Assembly (NCBI RefSeq): GCF_020360975.1
Contig: NW_025408679.1
Location: 2,046,001-2,110,000, forward strand
Reading direction: 5' to 3'
Source: Hirsutella rhossiliensis
Lineage: Eukaryota; Ascomycota; Sordariomycetes; Hypocreales; Ophiocordycipitaceae
DNA: 64,000 nucleotides
Part shown: positions 10,981 to 22,297 of the stretch, in pieces
Layout of the letters: each line of letters begins with the position of its first letter
Numbering within the stretch: the stretch's first letter is position 1
The notes under the pieces: model-generated
Database searches by the model: none
What the model was told of the DNA's origin: nothing
What the model saw: only the letters and a program-made list of their open reading frames with translations
Translations under genes and position numbers: made by a program

Positions 10981-12626
10981 ATGGCTCCTACGACGAGCGA
11001 GACTCCGGCCAGCCTAGACGGGCCGCCGACGACCACGACTGCATCGAAGTACAGATGGCTAGTCAGAAGAACGAGAGACAACCTGATCCCCTACTTGAGG
11101 GACGAACGACAATGCAGAGACCGTTAGAAGAGACGGCTAGAGTGGGCCGCGACTTCCAGGTCCCCCAGAAACTGACAACAGACTTGCACGAGCTCCTCCT
11201 TACGGATTCCGACCAGGACCTCGTCCAGCAGTTCGCACACACCGTCCTTGCCGCGCAGGAGAACCCTACCCCCTTTACAGCAAAGACAGGCCGCACGAGC
11301 GGGACCCTAGACGCGGCCTGGGTGAAAAGCGTCATCGCAAATGCGAAACATGAGGGCCTTGCTAGGGAACTGCAACACTTAGTCAACGAACGTAACGCGG
11401 CGTTACAGTTACTTCGTTGGACGGTCGAACGGTCCAGCACCCGAGAGAAGGTTGCCCGTCAGATCCTCGAACGAGCCCTCGCGAACCAGAAGGAGCTAGG
11501 CCGTCAGGCTAGAGCTCGCCAGCAAGATCTTATGGATTACACGGACCAGATCCGTGCGATCGAGGCGAGCTATGCAGGCATCAAAGACTCTGGGGCGCTC
11601 CGACAGGATACCCCGGGCCCTCAGGAGCACCACACACGACCTCACGCCATCTCCCCCGTCTGAAGAACGAACCCCCTCGCAGGCGCCATCGTCGACTACG
11701 TCCACAGCCCGGACCCGGCACAATACAATCAAGATCAAGGACCCGGAGCCCTTGGACAATGGATCGAATCCGCGTTACGCTGACTGGAAGGCAGCAGTGG
11801 AGCGGAAGATGGAATTAAACGCCTACTTCTTTCCCGACGAATTCGCTAGGATTACGTGGATCGCGACCCTTATCAAGGGACAAGCGCACGAGGTCCTAGC
11901 GCCCTACCTCGCGAAACAGGACGACCTGGAGATCAGATCCGTGGGTCAGATCTTCGAGCCCTTGGGTCAGTTTACGATAACAAGAGCCACAAGTGGGAGG
12001 CGAGGCAGCGGCTGGATAGCCTGAAAATGAAACAAGGGGAGTCCTTTATCGACTTCGCAGCGAAGTTCGTAACCCTTGCGACAAAAGCAGGACTCCATGA
12101 CCGAGACCGGATCACAGAGCTTCACAAGAAGCTCACCGGTCGGATCCGCCTAAACAGCCAAGATATCTACGAGCGGTACGAGGAGCTTACGTTTGCTCAA
12201 TATCGTGACCGGATGACTGCCCGGTATCTTGTCCAGGTTGACGCGTTAGAGGACTGAAGGAGGACCGAGAGGAGGTTGCGAAGACTAGGATACCGACCCC
12301 AGACCGAGGAATAATCCGCCTCCTCGGTCAAAGGCAGTCCGATTCGCTCCCAAACCGAGTTACGGGCCCAGCGACCCTCGACTCCGCCGACTACCACGTT
12401 GCCGTCTGATGGTACCTTTGGGGAACTGTTTCGTTTGCAAAAGACCGGGCCATCAGGCTGCCGTCTGTCCGACAAAGGATCCCCACGAGTGGCCGCACTT
12501 GTGGCGGCAGTGGGGACGGTAAACGACCAACTGAGAGCGTTATTGGAAGGATCGGACAGCGAAGGTAGCGAGTCGCAGGACGATCAAGATGAGGAGTCCG
12601 AGGTAGCGGGAAATGCCATAGCCTGA
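10981..12626 (+). pseudogene. Gag polyprotein of gypsy copy 1 (frameshifted)
   Basis: Structural capsid-type protein. The ATG at 10981 begins MAPTTSETPASLDG; the same start in copy 2 reads on into DDHDCIEVQMASQKNERQ, whereas copy 1 lacks one C in a GGGCCC run. The middle part includes DWKAAVERKMELNAYFF and the capsid-like IKGQAHEVLAPYLAKQ. A CCHC zinc knuckle (CFVCKRPGHQAAVC) sits near 12425-12470. Several frame changes (near 11020, 11650, 11960, 12250, 12400) break the gene; most are one-base differences from copy 2. Confidence 0.85.
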
Positions 12627-15600
12627 GCAAAGGCTCCCGCACAGGCTATATCCTAAGTATTCGCAAGCTTACTGAGAACTTGAACTTATCGACAATTGAT
12701 CACTTAATTGGCGGTCCTAGTTTTGTGATTAATAGCACGATTCGCAAACATGGTCTCGCTATCTCAGTACGCATCCTTGTGGATACCGGAGCACAAACGT
12801 GGCTATTAGGCAACTCACGCCTAACAAAGCCAGCAGCTAAACGACTCGACCTCCTAGACGCAGCTATACAGCGCCGCGTTATATTAAGGGAATTGATGGT
12901 CGTGCTCAGTGTATCACTTCTTCTATCCAAGCAGACTTCCAGCTCCAGGGCGGACTTTCCGCGATCAACCGATCCTTGAGGCCGACCTAGGGACGAGGAA
13001 CGATTTCCACCTGATCGTAGGACTTATGTTCTTGAGCCATTTCGATATCCGTCTCGACTGCCGCCGTCGTCGCCTTATCTTCCCTCCTGAGCTGGAAGCC
13101 CAGAGGACTGGATCCCGGATATTGCACTTAAGGCTTCTCGTCTTATGTACCGAAGCCAGTTTCCCTACGAGTTCAGGCCGACGTAGAGCGGCGAGACCAC
13201 CTTTGGGAAGAAGCAGAAAGACAGGACCAGGAAGAAGACGGCGCGGCCCATATCATCCAGATCTCTCCGCGATACAGGAACCAACAGGGCCACGAGCACC
13301 ATCGGCCCACGGCAACATCGTCCACGGTACTCTACTCATCGAGGGGATGACCTGGGAAGATGAACCGAGCACTGGCGGGCATCGAGTGGAGAGACCCTGC
13401 CAGAAGGATATCAGGCCACGGTACCAACGGAGGCGCAGGATCTCGATATACTGATGATTTCGGCACCAGCATTCCACGCAGGTATCCGTCGCAGGAAGGA
13501 CCATCGGCATGCCTACGAAGATGTGACTTTCCTCAACCTTCACATGATCGATAAGGCGCTCGGGGAAAGGGGCGAGCAGGATAACCAACAGGACGAGGAC
13601 GACCGTTTCTCGCAGAAAAGCTACCTCCAGAGCTCGCAGACCTAGCCGACGTGTTCTCCCGCGAGGACAGCAATAGGATGCCTCCGTCCCGCCCAGGGGT
13701 AGACCATAAGATCGAACTAACAGGGCCTGCTGCGTTACGAACGCACCCATTGTACAGCCTTAACCGCGAACAGCTGGAGACTATGAAGGAGTATTTACAG
13801 GATAGTCTCCAGAAGGGCTTCATTGAGCCAAGCAGCGCACAGTTCGGATCCCTGTCTGTTTTGCAAAAAGAAGGATGGCAAGCTGCGTTTTGCGTAGATT
13901 TCCGGGAACTCAATCAGCTAACTAAGAAGGATCGGTACCCTATCCCTCTTATTAGCGAGACCCTAGACCGCATTGCGAAGGCGAAGATATTTACGAAGCT
14001 AGATATTAGGCAGGCGTTCCACCGGATCCGGCTCGAACCGGATTCAGTCGAACTAACCGCCTTCCGCACGCGTTACGGCCAGTTCCACTACAAGGTCCTT
14101 CCTTCGGGTTATGCAACGGGCCTAGTACGTTCCAACGGTTTATTAACACGACCCTTTGGGACTACCTCGACTCTTTCTGTACGGCCTACCTCGATGATAT
14201 CCTCGTGTTCTCCGAAGATAAGAAGGAACATATGCGAAACGTACGGCTCGTTCTAGAGCGACTTCGGGAAGCGGGTCTTCAAGTAGACATCAAGAAATGC
14301 GAATTCGGTGTCACAAAGACGGATTTCCTTGGGTTTATTATTAGTACGGATGGTATCTCCGTCGACCCTAGGAAAGTCTCGGCTATCCTGACCTGGCAGA
14401 CCCCACGATGCAAAAAAGAGCTGCAGTCCTTCCTCGGATTCTGCAACTTCTACCGTCGGTTTATCCGTAACTACGGTAGAATCTGCCGACCCTAAACCGC
14501 TTGACAGGGAGAGTAGGTGGGATTTCGACGACCGGTGCCTTGAGGCCTTCGAGACCCTAAAGACAGCTCTAACTACCGCGCCAGTCCTCGTCCACTTCAT
14601 AGAGGACCGCGAGACGAAGCTAGAGACTGACGCGTCGGATGGGGTTATCGCGGGCGTGCTCTCACAACTAGCGGACGATGGACAATGGCACCCGGTCTCG
14701 TTCCTTACGAAAACGATGAACGCAGCGGAGTGTAACTATGAGATACACGATAAGGAGCTCCTGGCTATTATCGTGTGCCTGAAGGAATGGATGCCCCTTG
14801 TATCCCTAGTCGCTCCCGGAGTCATCAAGATCTTCACCGACCACCAAGCCCTCCAGTACTTCGCTACAAAGAGGATGCTAAACGCACGGCAAGCTCGATG
14901 GATCGAGACCCTTGCTATGGTCGGATTCGAAATCCACTATCGCCCGGGCAAGCAAAACGTCGTCGCCGACGCTCTTTCCCGCAAGGCCCAGGACGTGCAG
15001 TTACAGAAGGCGCTCAAGGAGTTGAACCGCTCGCAGATCCTAATCCCAGCAACTCAGTTTGCAGGGGGCACGACGGGAGGGGCTGCTATAGCCGCAGGCG
15101 CCGCAGGCGGAGACGACCCTACTATTGCCATATATACCCCCGGTTCCGCAAGACAAGCCGAGACCCCAAACTCTAGAGATGGGTGCCTACTGGAAGGATT
15201 CGAGCTTATCGAAGCGATCCTCCAGGCAAACCGGGCTTCACCCTCGCTACGCTCCGAAAGGGAGCAAGCAGAGATACCAGACTCCCGGTTCCAAGTCCAG
15301 AGTGGCCTCCTCTGTTACGATGGACGACTAGTCGTCCCCGACGAGGCGAACCTACGGACTGCCCTTTGTCACGAGGCGCACCGTCCGCGAAGTCAGGCAC
15401 ATCCCGGCCGGAATAAGATGAGGAAGATCTTAACGAGACGGTACTACTGGCTCGGGATAGGAGGTTTTATTGACCGTTACTGCGCGAACTGCGCGGACTG
15501 CAAGCGGTCCCAAGACTCCCGCCTCCGACCAGCAGGACTACTCCAGCCACTGCCAATTCCGGAGCGCCCCTGGCAGCACATCTCTATGGACTTTAAGACA

Positions 15601-16610
15601 ATGCCACGAGACAAGAAGGGTATACGGCGGTCTTCGTTACGGTCTGTCGGTTGAGCAAGAGGACGTTCTCCCTACCGACATATACGACCTGTACCGCGCA
15701 GGATATGGCCTGGCTTTTCTACGAGCATATCTGGAGGACCTACGGCGCACCGGAGACCATTACGTCAGATCGCGGGCCGCAGTTTATTTCGAGCTTTTGG
15801 AACGAACTTTGTCGCCTCGTGGGGACGAAGATGAAGCTATCTACGGCCGAACATCCTCAGACGGACGGTCAGACCGAGATAATAAACCAGTTCCTACAGA
15901 CAAAGCTCCGTCCCTATCTAGACTACTACCAGGATAACTGGTCCGAAATGCTCCCCTGCTTGGATTTCGCACACTCAACCCACCCACACGAGAGCATCGG
16001 TCTAGCACCTGCGGAGCTTGAGATGGGATACTTACCCCGAATGTCGTTCGACTGGTCCGTGGCGCCACCCACAGCGACGGCCCCCCCCAGAGAGCAGCTA
16101 GGGCGAACAGCGGCGCAGCAGTTCGCCTCCCGGGCCGCCGAGGGGGTCCGGTGGGCGAGGGAAACCCTACTCACCAAGCAGGCGGAATACAAGCGGCAGG
16201 CGGATAAACGCCGTAGGGAGGTCGACTGGGAGGTAGGCGACCTGGTATACCTGAAAAAGGGACACTGGTCAACGGGACGCCCGAGTGACGGCTTGGATCA
16301 ACCCTACCTAGGCCCGTTTCGGGTCTTATCGGCTAAGGGGCCAAACGCTTTCGAATTGGACCTACCACCAACGATGAAAATCCACCGGGTTATTAACGCT
16401 AGCCGACTACTTAAAGCGCCCTCGGATCCGGTACCAGGACAGACCTACGAACCGCCCCGCCGGTAGTCATACAGGGGAATCCGAGTGGGAGATCGACCAA
16501 GTCCTTGCATCCAGGATTGCCAGGGGAAGCTGCAATACCAGGTTAGTTGGAAGGGTTGGGACCCGGACCCAGATTGGTATCTAGCGAGTAACTTCAAAAC
16601 GCTCCGCTAG
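12627..16610 (+). pseudogene. Pol polyprotein of gypsy copy 1 (protease-RT-RNase H-integrase-chromodomain)
   Basis: Domains in order: aspartic protease with VDTGAQTWLLG (about 12780); reverse transcriptase with FTKLDIRQAFHRIR and the catalytic AYLDDILVFSED (about 14185); RNase H with [13 protein letters not shown] and [11 protein letters not shown] (about 14625-14770); integrase zinc domain H-H-C-C ending YCANCADCKRSQ (about 15370-15510); integrase core ITSDRGPQFISSFW and HPQTDGQTEIINQF; and a C-terminal chromodomain (WEIDQVLASR ... SWKGWDPDPDW) ending at 16610. Frame breaks include a CCCTAA stop at 14490 shared with copy 2. At the RT PFGLCNGPS motif (about 14100), copy 1 has CC where copy 2 has CCC. 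Not functional as written. Confidence 0.88.
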
Positions 16611-16853
16611 CCCTACAACACTTCCACAACGCCCACCCCGATAAGCCTGGCCCTCCGGGCCGCTTAGCTGCATGGATCAAGCAGCGGCGACGGACCAAGT
16701 CGCCCTAGACACACCAGATGACGACCTCCCGACTCAACGGCAAGACAACACAAAAATGAGGCGACGGCGGGTAACGAAGTAGGTATGTCTCTGGGTATTG
16801 GCATTACGGCATTGGTCAGAGCTCGGGGCGAGCTCTCCGGAAGGAGGGGGTAG

Positions 16854-17152
16854 TGTCAGGGCCCTACCTGGGACCCCTGGGTTACCGTGACACACCTGGG
16901 GACTACTACGGAAACCGCGGACGGGCACGGCACCCGCGGACGGGCAGCTCCGGGCACGGGCAGCTCCGGGCACGGGCAGCTCCGACGGTAGGTACGGGCA
17001 GCCCCGTCATCCAGGTCCGAAGCGACAGGGAGGATATGAGGAGGTCACGGCGTTAGGAGTTATGTGGTTTTCTTTCCTCTTCATCTTAGTATTCTTTCGT
17101 TACAGAGTATCTTGCTAGCTTTGTCTGCAGTCTCCTTTCGCTCGCCGTGACA
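16854..17152 (+). repeat. 3' LTR of gypsy copy 1
   Basis: A 299-bp LTR, TG...CA. It matches the LTRs of copy 2 almost base for base and differs from its own partner at 10521. The flanking CAAAT (17153-17157) is the reverse complement of ATTTG found outside the far LTR of copy 2 at 53043. Confidence 0.93.
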
Positions 17153-17157
17153 CAAAT
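17153..17157. other. Target-site duplication half (CAAAT)
   Basis: Reverse complement of ATTTG at 53043-53047. Pairs with that site as the 5-bp duplication of one gypsy insertion. Confidence 0.85.
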
Positions 17158-18566
17158 TCGGGATCGCTGATGCATCGGCATCGCTTGGGTCCTCTTCCAC
17201 AACCTCCTCAACGGGGCCCTGGGGGACTTCGCCGTCAGGTATGTCAGCCACTTGGCTGGCAATGGAAGCAACTATGCTGCCATCAAGAGGAATCCGTTGC
17301 AGGCGATTCTGGCTCACAACAATATCGCGATAGCCCGGGTGGTGACGCTGTAGGTAATGCAGCCAGGCCGACAGGCATGAGCGACGTACCCGGAAATCGC
17401 GAGCAAACTGTTGCCGGAAGCGAGGGTCGCCCTCTATATTAGGAGGCCGCAGGAGGATGATATCTAGCTCTTCAGGTAGGACTGGGAGCTCTTCAAAAAG
17501 CCTGCCAACATTGCGAAGGAAGTGGACAACGTGACCGCGATATTTATACTGAGCGCCACGCACCTGCAGGACTTTCACGTGTACGTGAACTCTAGCAATG
17601 AGCATCTCCTCGACCATCGTTAGATCAGGTAGATCGGCGGGGACTTCCCAAAGTCAAGGTGATTCGCAGCGCTAAAGAAGTACGGTTCGTTAGGGGCTTT
17701 CTTCCTGTCTCGACCAATGCAGCGACTGCAGATTTTCAAGCTATTTCGCTTCATATCGAACCAACGCTCCTGGCAGCGAATGCAACTATGCATCTTGTCG
17801 TCATTCACAGCAGTATAGAACTCGCGCACAAGGGCTTGATCCCCCTCACTAAGGGCAGGTAAGTCAAGGTCCCTGTAAAAGGCGGATCAACTATCTGATC
17901 GAACTGTCGCTCTTCAGGCTGTGGCCGTGGCCGGGGGTTAATGTTGACTCGACGTGTATAGCGGCCGCGGCGATGACTCTGTGGCAGTAATGAAGGAGGG
18001 GTACGAAGCGGGGGAAGAGATTCCTGTGGTATAGGCGTGCCTTGCACAACAGAAGCCGATTGAAGAGTGCCTTGAGGAATTGGCGTTTGTGGAATCGGCG
18101 TGCCCAGAACTACTGTTGGCAGGCCAAAGGTAGGAGGGGTGGAAGGTCCTCTACCGCGCTTGAGGTAGATGGCCTCGGCAGAGGTCTAGGCAGTCCCTGG
18201 AGTGCGGGTGCCAGGCACGGCATAAAGTTGATGTGGCAGGGGTCGTAAGGCTTGCACACAGGCAGGCGTTGGCGCAGTCCGCCTTGAAGGCGTCAGGTTA
18301 GCTAGAGAATCGGTCCGTTTCGTGGCTCTGCGTGGCGATAGCCTCAAAGCGAAATTCCGCATTGCGGCAACGGCGGCTCGAGATTCGGTAACCCGTTCCT
18401 TTCGGCGTGCCCTACAGCTAGCACAGTCTCTTGTAAACTTCGTAGGGTCCTTGACGCTTCGAAATTCGACTTCGGGCAGGTCTTGCTTGCAGGTATGGCA
18501 ATTGAACTGCCTGGGGTATGTCGTCCTCCATCTGGCCGTATATGTATGTATCCACCTCTTACCCAC
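17153..18566 (-). pseudogene. Helitron Rep-helicase gene, N-terminal part (cut by gypsy element)
   Basis: Read from 18566 leftwards. Zinc-binding start CHTCKQDLPEVEF ... CASCRARR, a Pro/Arg-rich linker, then CIRCQERWFDMKRN with more cysteines (about 17790-17700). The conserved block DLTMVEEMLIARVHVHVKV ... YKYRGHVVHFLRNV follows; this is the usual N-terminal domain of fungal Helitron proteins. Frame changes occur near 17650 and between 17800 and 18190. Coding ends abruptly at the LTR in ...ASAIPNL, and the next codons of the same protein are found 36 kb away at 53043 on the opposite strand. Confidence 0.85.
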
Positions 18567-19484
18567 CAGACTGCTAGATGAGGCAGAATTACCGAAGAAT
18601 ATTGGGAGGTGGGCCGGCTGCCGAGGTAATATGTGAACCTATGTACCGTTAGTAACCTGATGAGTTTGATATATTGGGCAGAACAGGGAAGCAGCCGCCA
18701 TGTAGGTTAGTTAGTGTGAAGAGTGCCGAAGAATGGAAGAACTGAAAGAAAGCTCTTGGAGAGCTTGCCAGGCTGGCTAGTTACCTAGTCAACGCTCAGG
18801 GGTAATTTTTGCGGGCCTTCATTTGGTGGCGTTATCGGTCGACCAATCCGCGCACGAGTTGAGCACAGGCCAGGCCAATTAGCCAATCAGAGGAGGTTTT
18901 ATGCTCGAATCTTTCTGACTGAGTAGAACGCCCTTCGGGCTGAATAACGAGGGGAAGGCTCGCCAGCCGCGGCTCGCGCAAAGAGGCCTTTCGGAACGAA
19001 AGTTGGCGATGGCGACAGGAGAAAGTCGGGGAGAGGAGAGAGTTGGCGACAGGAGATAGGAGACAGGGGAAGTGAGAGGAAGACAGGAAGAAGAGTGAGA
19101 TATGAGATATGAGATGGAGATCCGGTGAGAGACGTAGAGCATTATCGTGAGTGAAATCGAGACAGAGCGTCAGAGAGGCAGCCTAGGCCGCTGCAAGGAG
19201 ATTTTGCTTTGCAAAGGCGCAAAGGGCGTGGAGAGGCGGCAGGGGTGAAGAGAGTTGTGGGTGGGTAATGCATGTGTGGGCGAGTGGAAGGCTCTGAGGA
19301 TTTACAGGTGCTATAAGTGGTGGATATAAACAGAATAAGGAGTATATTGAGAAGTTTTGACTGGATTGTCTTTGTGAAAAGGAGAGCAAGAGGAGAAGGA
19401 AATATCCCATTAGGGCCTTTCGCACTTGAGTTTGAGGATGATGAAACATGTTCCTTGTCATGTTGTGTTGTTTCGTTCGTTGCT
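18567..19484. other. Non-coding stretch with CCAAT site and purine tract
   Basis: AGCCAATCAGAGGAGG near 18880 has close counterparts near 29663 and 40487 upstream of the MYND genes. A purine-rich tract (AGGAGATAGGAGACAGG-type) runs about 19010-19125, ending in ATGAGATATGAGATG repeats. A hairpin CTTTCG-GAA-CGAAAG lies near 18990. No gene seen, although this may be the 5' end of the Helitron at 17-18 kb. Confidence 0.45.
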
Positions 19485-20897
19485 TTACAGAATATTCTTG
19501 GGCGGATGTCGGGCGCGGTGGGGTCGGGAAGAGATTGACGCCGGAGGTCTGATAGGGCCAGAGGCGGATGTGGCTGGGTGATTGACTGGCTCGGTGTCCG
19601 TCTCTGAGTCTCCGGGGTCTTCGTGGGACAGAAGGGAGGAAGTGTCGGATTTGGCGGGGCCTCGACTATCACAGGCGGCGACTATGGTGGAAATTTCTGG
19701 AGAAAGTCGCGGTCTCTTGGTTGGGGTTTGGTCGGGATCGGGCAATGACCGCTTTGATGTCATCATAAGGATCGACTGACCTAGATGCAGGCGGCGTGGG
19801 GAGGCGCCGCTTGGGGCGGCATTGCGTTTTTGGTAGAGGTAAACCTGGCCAACGCATCGCTATAGTCCGAGGGTTGCCGACTGAGCCCTGGGTGTCGTCG
19901 GCAGTAGCTGTGTCGCAGAAGCCTGGTTGGACATGGCCCTGTCAAGGAAAGTCCATGTATCGGGGACGACGATGAAGATATAGTCTTGCTCGAAGGCCGG
20001 GGCATGTGTCATGATCTGGTGATCGAGTAAGCCGGCGATTTTGCCCGTGCAGGTGAGGAGAGCGTTCGGCTGGAACTGGCTATCGCGCCTCTCGGTCATC
20101 TTCTTGCATAGGAGGTCCAAGGATTGGCGTGAATGGGAAGATGACGAAAAGTTGAAAGGGATGAAAGCCCTTGAAGGGTGTTTTGCCCGGAATCCCAGGA
20201 CAGATAAAGGTCGAGAGCTGGACAAAGCCGCAACAGCTCAGCTGGGTGTCGTCAAGGGCCGCAGCCGAGTTTCCATGCAGAAGGTCGCGGCCGGAACCGA
20301 TGACAGGTCCCGTGAAGGAGACAATTGGTTGTATCGCTGGGAAGGCATCCGCCGAGCCGAGGGTGCGAGGGATGACTCTGTGGCCATCGTCAGAGATGGT
20401 AGTGGTGACGGAGGTCTGGAGCATACACCTACGGCTGGTAGCTGTGGTCGCGGACGATGAGAGCCGGGATGGTGTATTCTGTAATGTTGTCATCCTCCGA
20501 CTCGAAGCTATCACGTCGCTCGATTTCCCACGTCAGGGCAAAGGGATGAACACGGCCGACCATAAAGAACCACTGCTCGGTCCATTCCGAGGGGATTATC
20601 TGTTGGTTGTATATGGAAATATTAAGGCTCAAGAAGATGCAGGTCGATGGATTGTCAGGATCTGACCGGATTGCTGCATACTCTGGAGTCGACAGCCATG
20701 AGGGCGTTGGAAGGAAGACCTCGCTAGGGTTTCTGCGTTGAGCCCTTTGACACGATGCTCATTCTGGTAGGCGAACCTAGACGGGCAGCCGGGCTGGACA
20801 AAGGCCATCATGGACATGTCGGCGCCAGCATTTTCTGGCTGTCAAGAGGTTGCCGCGGGGAGGACGAGGTATCGACGTTGAGCTGGGAGGCCGACAT
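19485..20897 (-). CDS. P-family protein, copy P1 (unrecognised, spliced)
   Basis: Most divergent full-length member of a family of unknown function also present at 31-32 kb and 42-45 kb. The start at 20897 gives MSASQLNVDTSSSPRQP, parallel to MSSSPSADSS in P3, followed by the family hallmark MSMMAFVQPGCPSRF...HRVKGLNAE. Core: LSLNISIYNQQ, TEQWFFMVGRVHPFALTWEIERRD, YTIPALIVRDHSYQP. An intron at 20432-20378 (GTAGGT donor, CTGAC branch, CAG acceptor) sits at the same codon as in P2 and P3. Then FKGFHPFQLFVIFP, LTCTGKIAGLLDHQIM, YIFIVVPDTWTFLD and a basic PTKRPRL tail, a likely nuclear signal. Frame breaks at AAAA (about 20830), GGG (about 20725) and near 20130 look like missing bases. Two G-[RK]-[VI] beta-like halves suggest OB folds; this is inference only. 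Confidence 0.6.
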
Positions 20898-22297
20898 CGT
20901 GAGAACATGGCAGATGTGGTCACCGTGGAAGTGTAAAGGAGGGTTAGGCAGAGTAGAGGTAGGCATCCTATAAAGCAGGTTTTCTTGCTGCTCGAAAGAG
21001 GGCTCGTGGCTCGGGTCGGGGAGACTTGAGAGTCAGTGAATGCTACCTAGGTGATAGATCAGAAGCGGGGGTATGCGGGAATGAGCTGGCGAGGTTCTCG
21101 AGCAGTCTCGACCATCTGGTTCTGTGGTCGTGAGTGAAGTAGGGAGCCGGGGGTTGGAAGTTGAGTAGGGGTGATGGCTATGTTGCGAGAAGTTGGAGGT
21201 CGGCGAACGGTAAGGTTAGTGTGGGTAAGACTGCGGAGAAAGAAAGTCCAGTAGTCCCCTTCGGTGTCATCGTTGCATGGAGTAGATAGCAAAGGGGGCA
21301 ATACCGAATGAGAGTGAAGGAAAGAAAGAGGTTATGGTAGTATTGCAGGACTCCCTTTGACGGTCGTCGGTAGTTGGATGGGCATTGCGTGCGGCTGAGC
21401 GAGGCGGGTGCCGACCGTGTCGAGTCTACTATTGGGACACGGTGAAGTCGGATATATGGGTCGACCTGAGGAGGAGGATGCGAGTTGGTCACGAGAACTT
21501 TCCAAGAGGGTTTGCAAGTCGAGACTCCGGTGGCTAGCGACTACAAGAGGACAGGCAGGGGTCCTGGCTATCGCTTTAGCATTAAGGCCGTTGATGCGAC
21601 ATTGGTGCTGGCGAGGGAGCAAATCTAGAAGGGTAGTCCGGCTGCATGAGGGACGTCATGGACATGTTATCGCCGGCAGCCTTGTGGCTGTTGCTCGACA
21701 AGGCGGATTGGCGGGTATTGATGGTGAACTGATGCGCAAGGTTGGTAGGATGGTGTTGGAAGGGCTGAAGAGTATGGTTTGAAGTGTGCGGCAGGCGGTT
21801 GTCGCGGCCATCTCCATGTGCCGGAGGTCGGCAGTGGCCAGGGATTCGCTGGAGTGCGCAAAAGAGAGCACGGCGATGGAAGGGTCGCTTTTGGCAAAGC
21901 CGGGGTAGCAGGTCGCACGTGGAGACCAGGCGAGGCCGGGACGGTGGACGCACATAGATAGGCATGGTAACGGGGGAATATAGAGGGGTAGTATTGCATC
22001 GCCTCGGTACCATAGGGAAGCATTTTATAGGGAAGCTATAAGGGAAGAAACGCCACGGCCATGAGGGAAGTGATGGCTAGGGAGCTTCCCATTCGGGAGA
22101 AGTAGCGTCGTCAACAAGCGAGACTGTCCAAGTGGAGGTGCTCCGGAGCCAAAGCTTTATAGCCTGTTGCCAATTTACGGCAGTCGACGTCGAGGAGGCA
22201 GCAGCATGGCGGACAGTCCTGCAGTGAAGTTAAGCGAGGCGGTTGCTCACCCTGAAGCCTGTTCGTTGTCAGTCGGGGATGGAGAAGAGGTGAGAAC
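20898..22297. other. Non-coding with P-family fragment
   Basis: Apart from the short P0 fragment (21560-21665) I see no gene. Open frames on both strands are short and inconsistent. This stretch occupies the same position relative to Rep-helicase copy 1 that blocks with P genes and GC-rich repeats occupy relative to copy 2, but is degraded. Confidence 0.4.
21560..21665 (-). pseudogene. P-family N-terminal fragment (P0)
   Basis: The start reads MSMTSLMQPDYPSRFAP in one frame and then INGLNAKAIART in another, matching MSMMFFAQPDCPARFAH ... IRGLNAEAIAR of P2. Similarity fades beyond 21560. A fourth, truncated copy of the family, in the same orientation as P1-P3. Confidence 0.7.

Larger units (their letters stand above)
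10521..17152 (+). mobile_element. Ty3/gypsy LTR retrotransposon with chromodomain (copy 1)
   Basis: A 6632-bp element with LTRs beginning TGTCAG and ending GACA, and internal order gag, protease, RT, RNase H, integrase, chromodomain, which is that of fungal chromodomain gypsy elements. A purine-rich tract GGAAGGAGGGGG (from 16839) precedes the 3' LTR. The two LTRs differ in length (286 and 299 bp), and the immediate flanks (CTACA, CAAAT) do not match. A near-identical inverted copy lies at 46414-53042, and copy 1 shares its right flank's target duplication with that copy (see findings). Confidence 0.93.

Noticed and set aside
10516..17157. Target-site duplication directly flanking gypsy copy 1
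   Set aside because: CTACA and CAAAT differ; the right-hand site pairs with 53043 instead.
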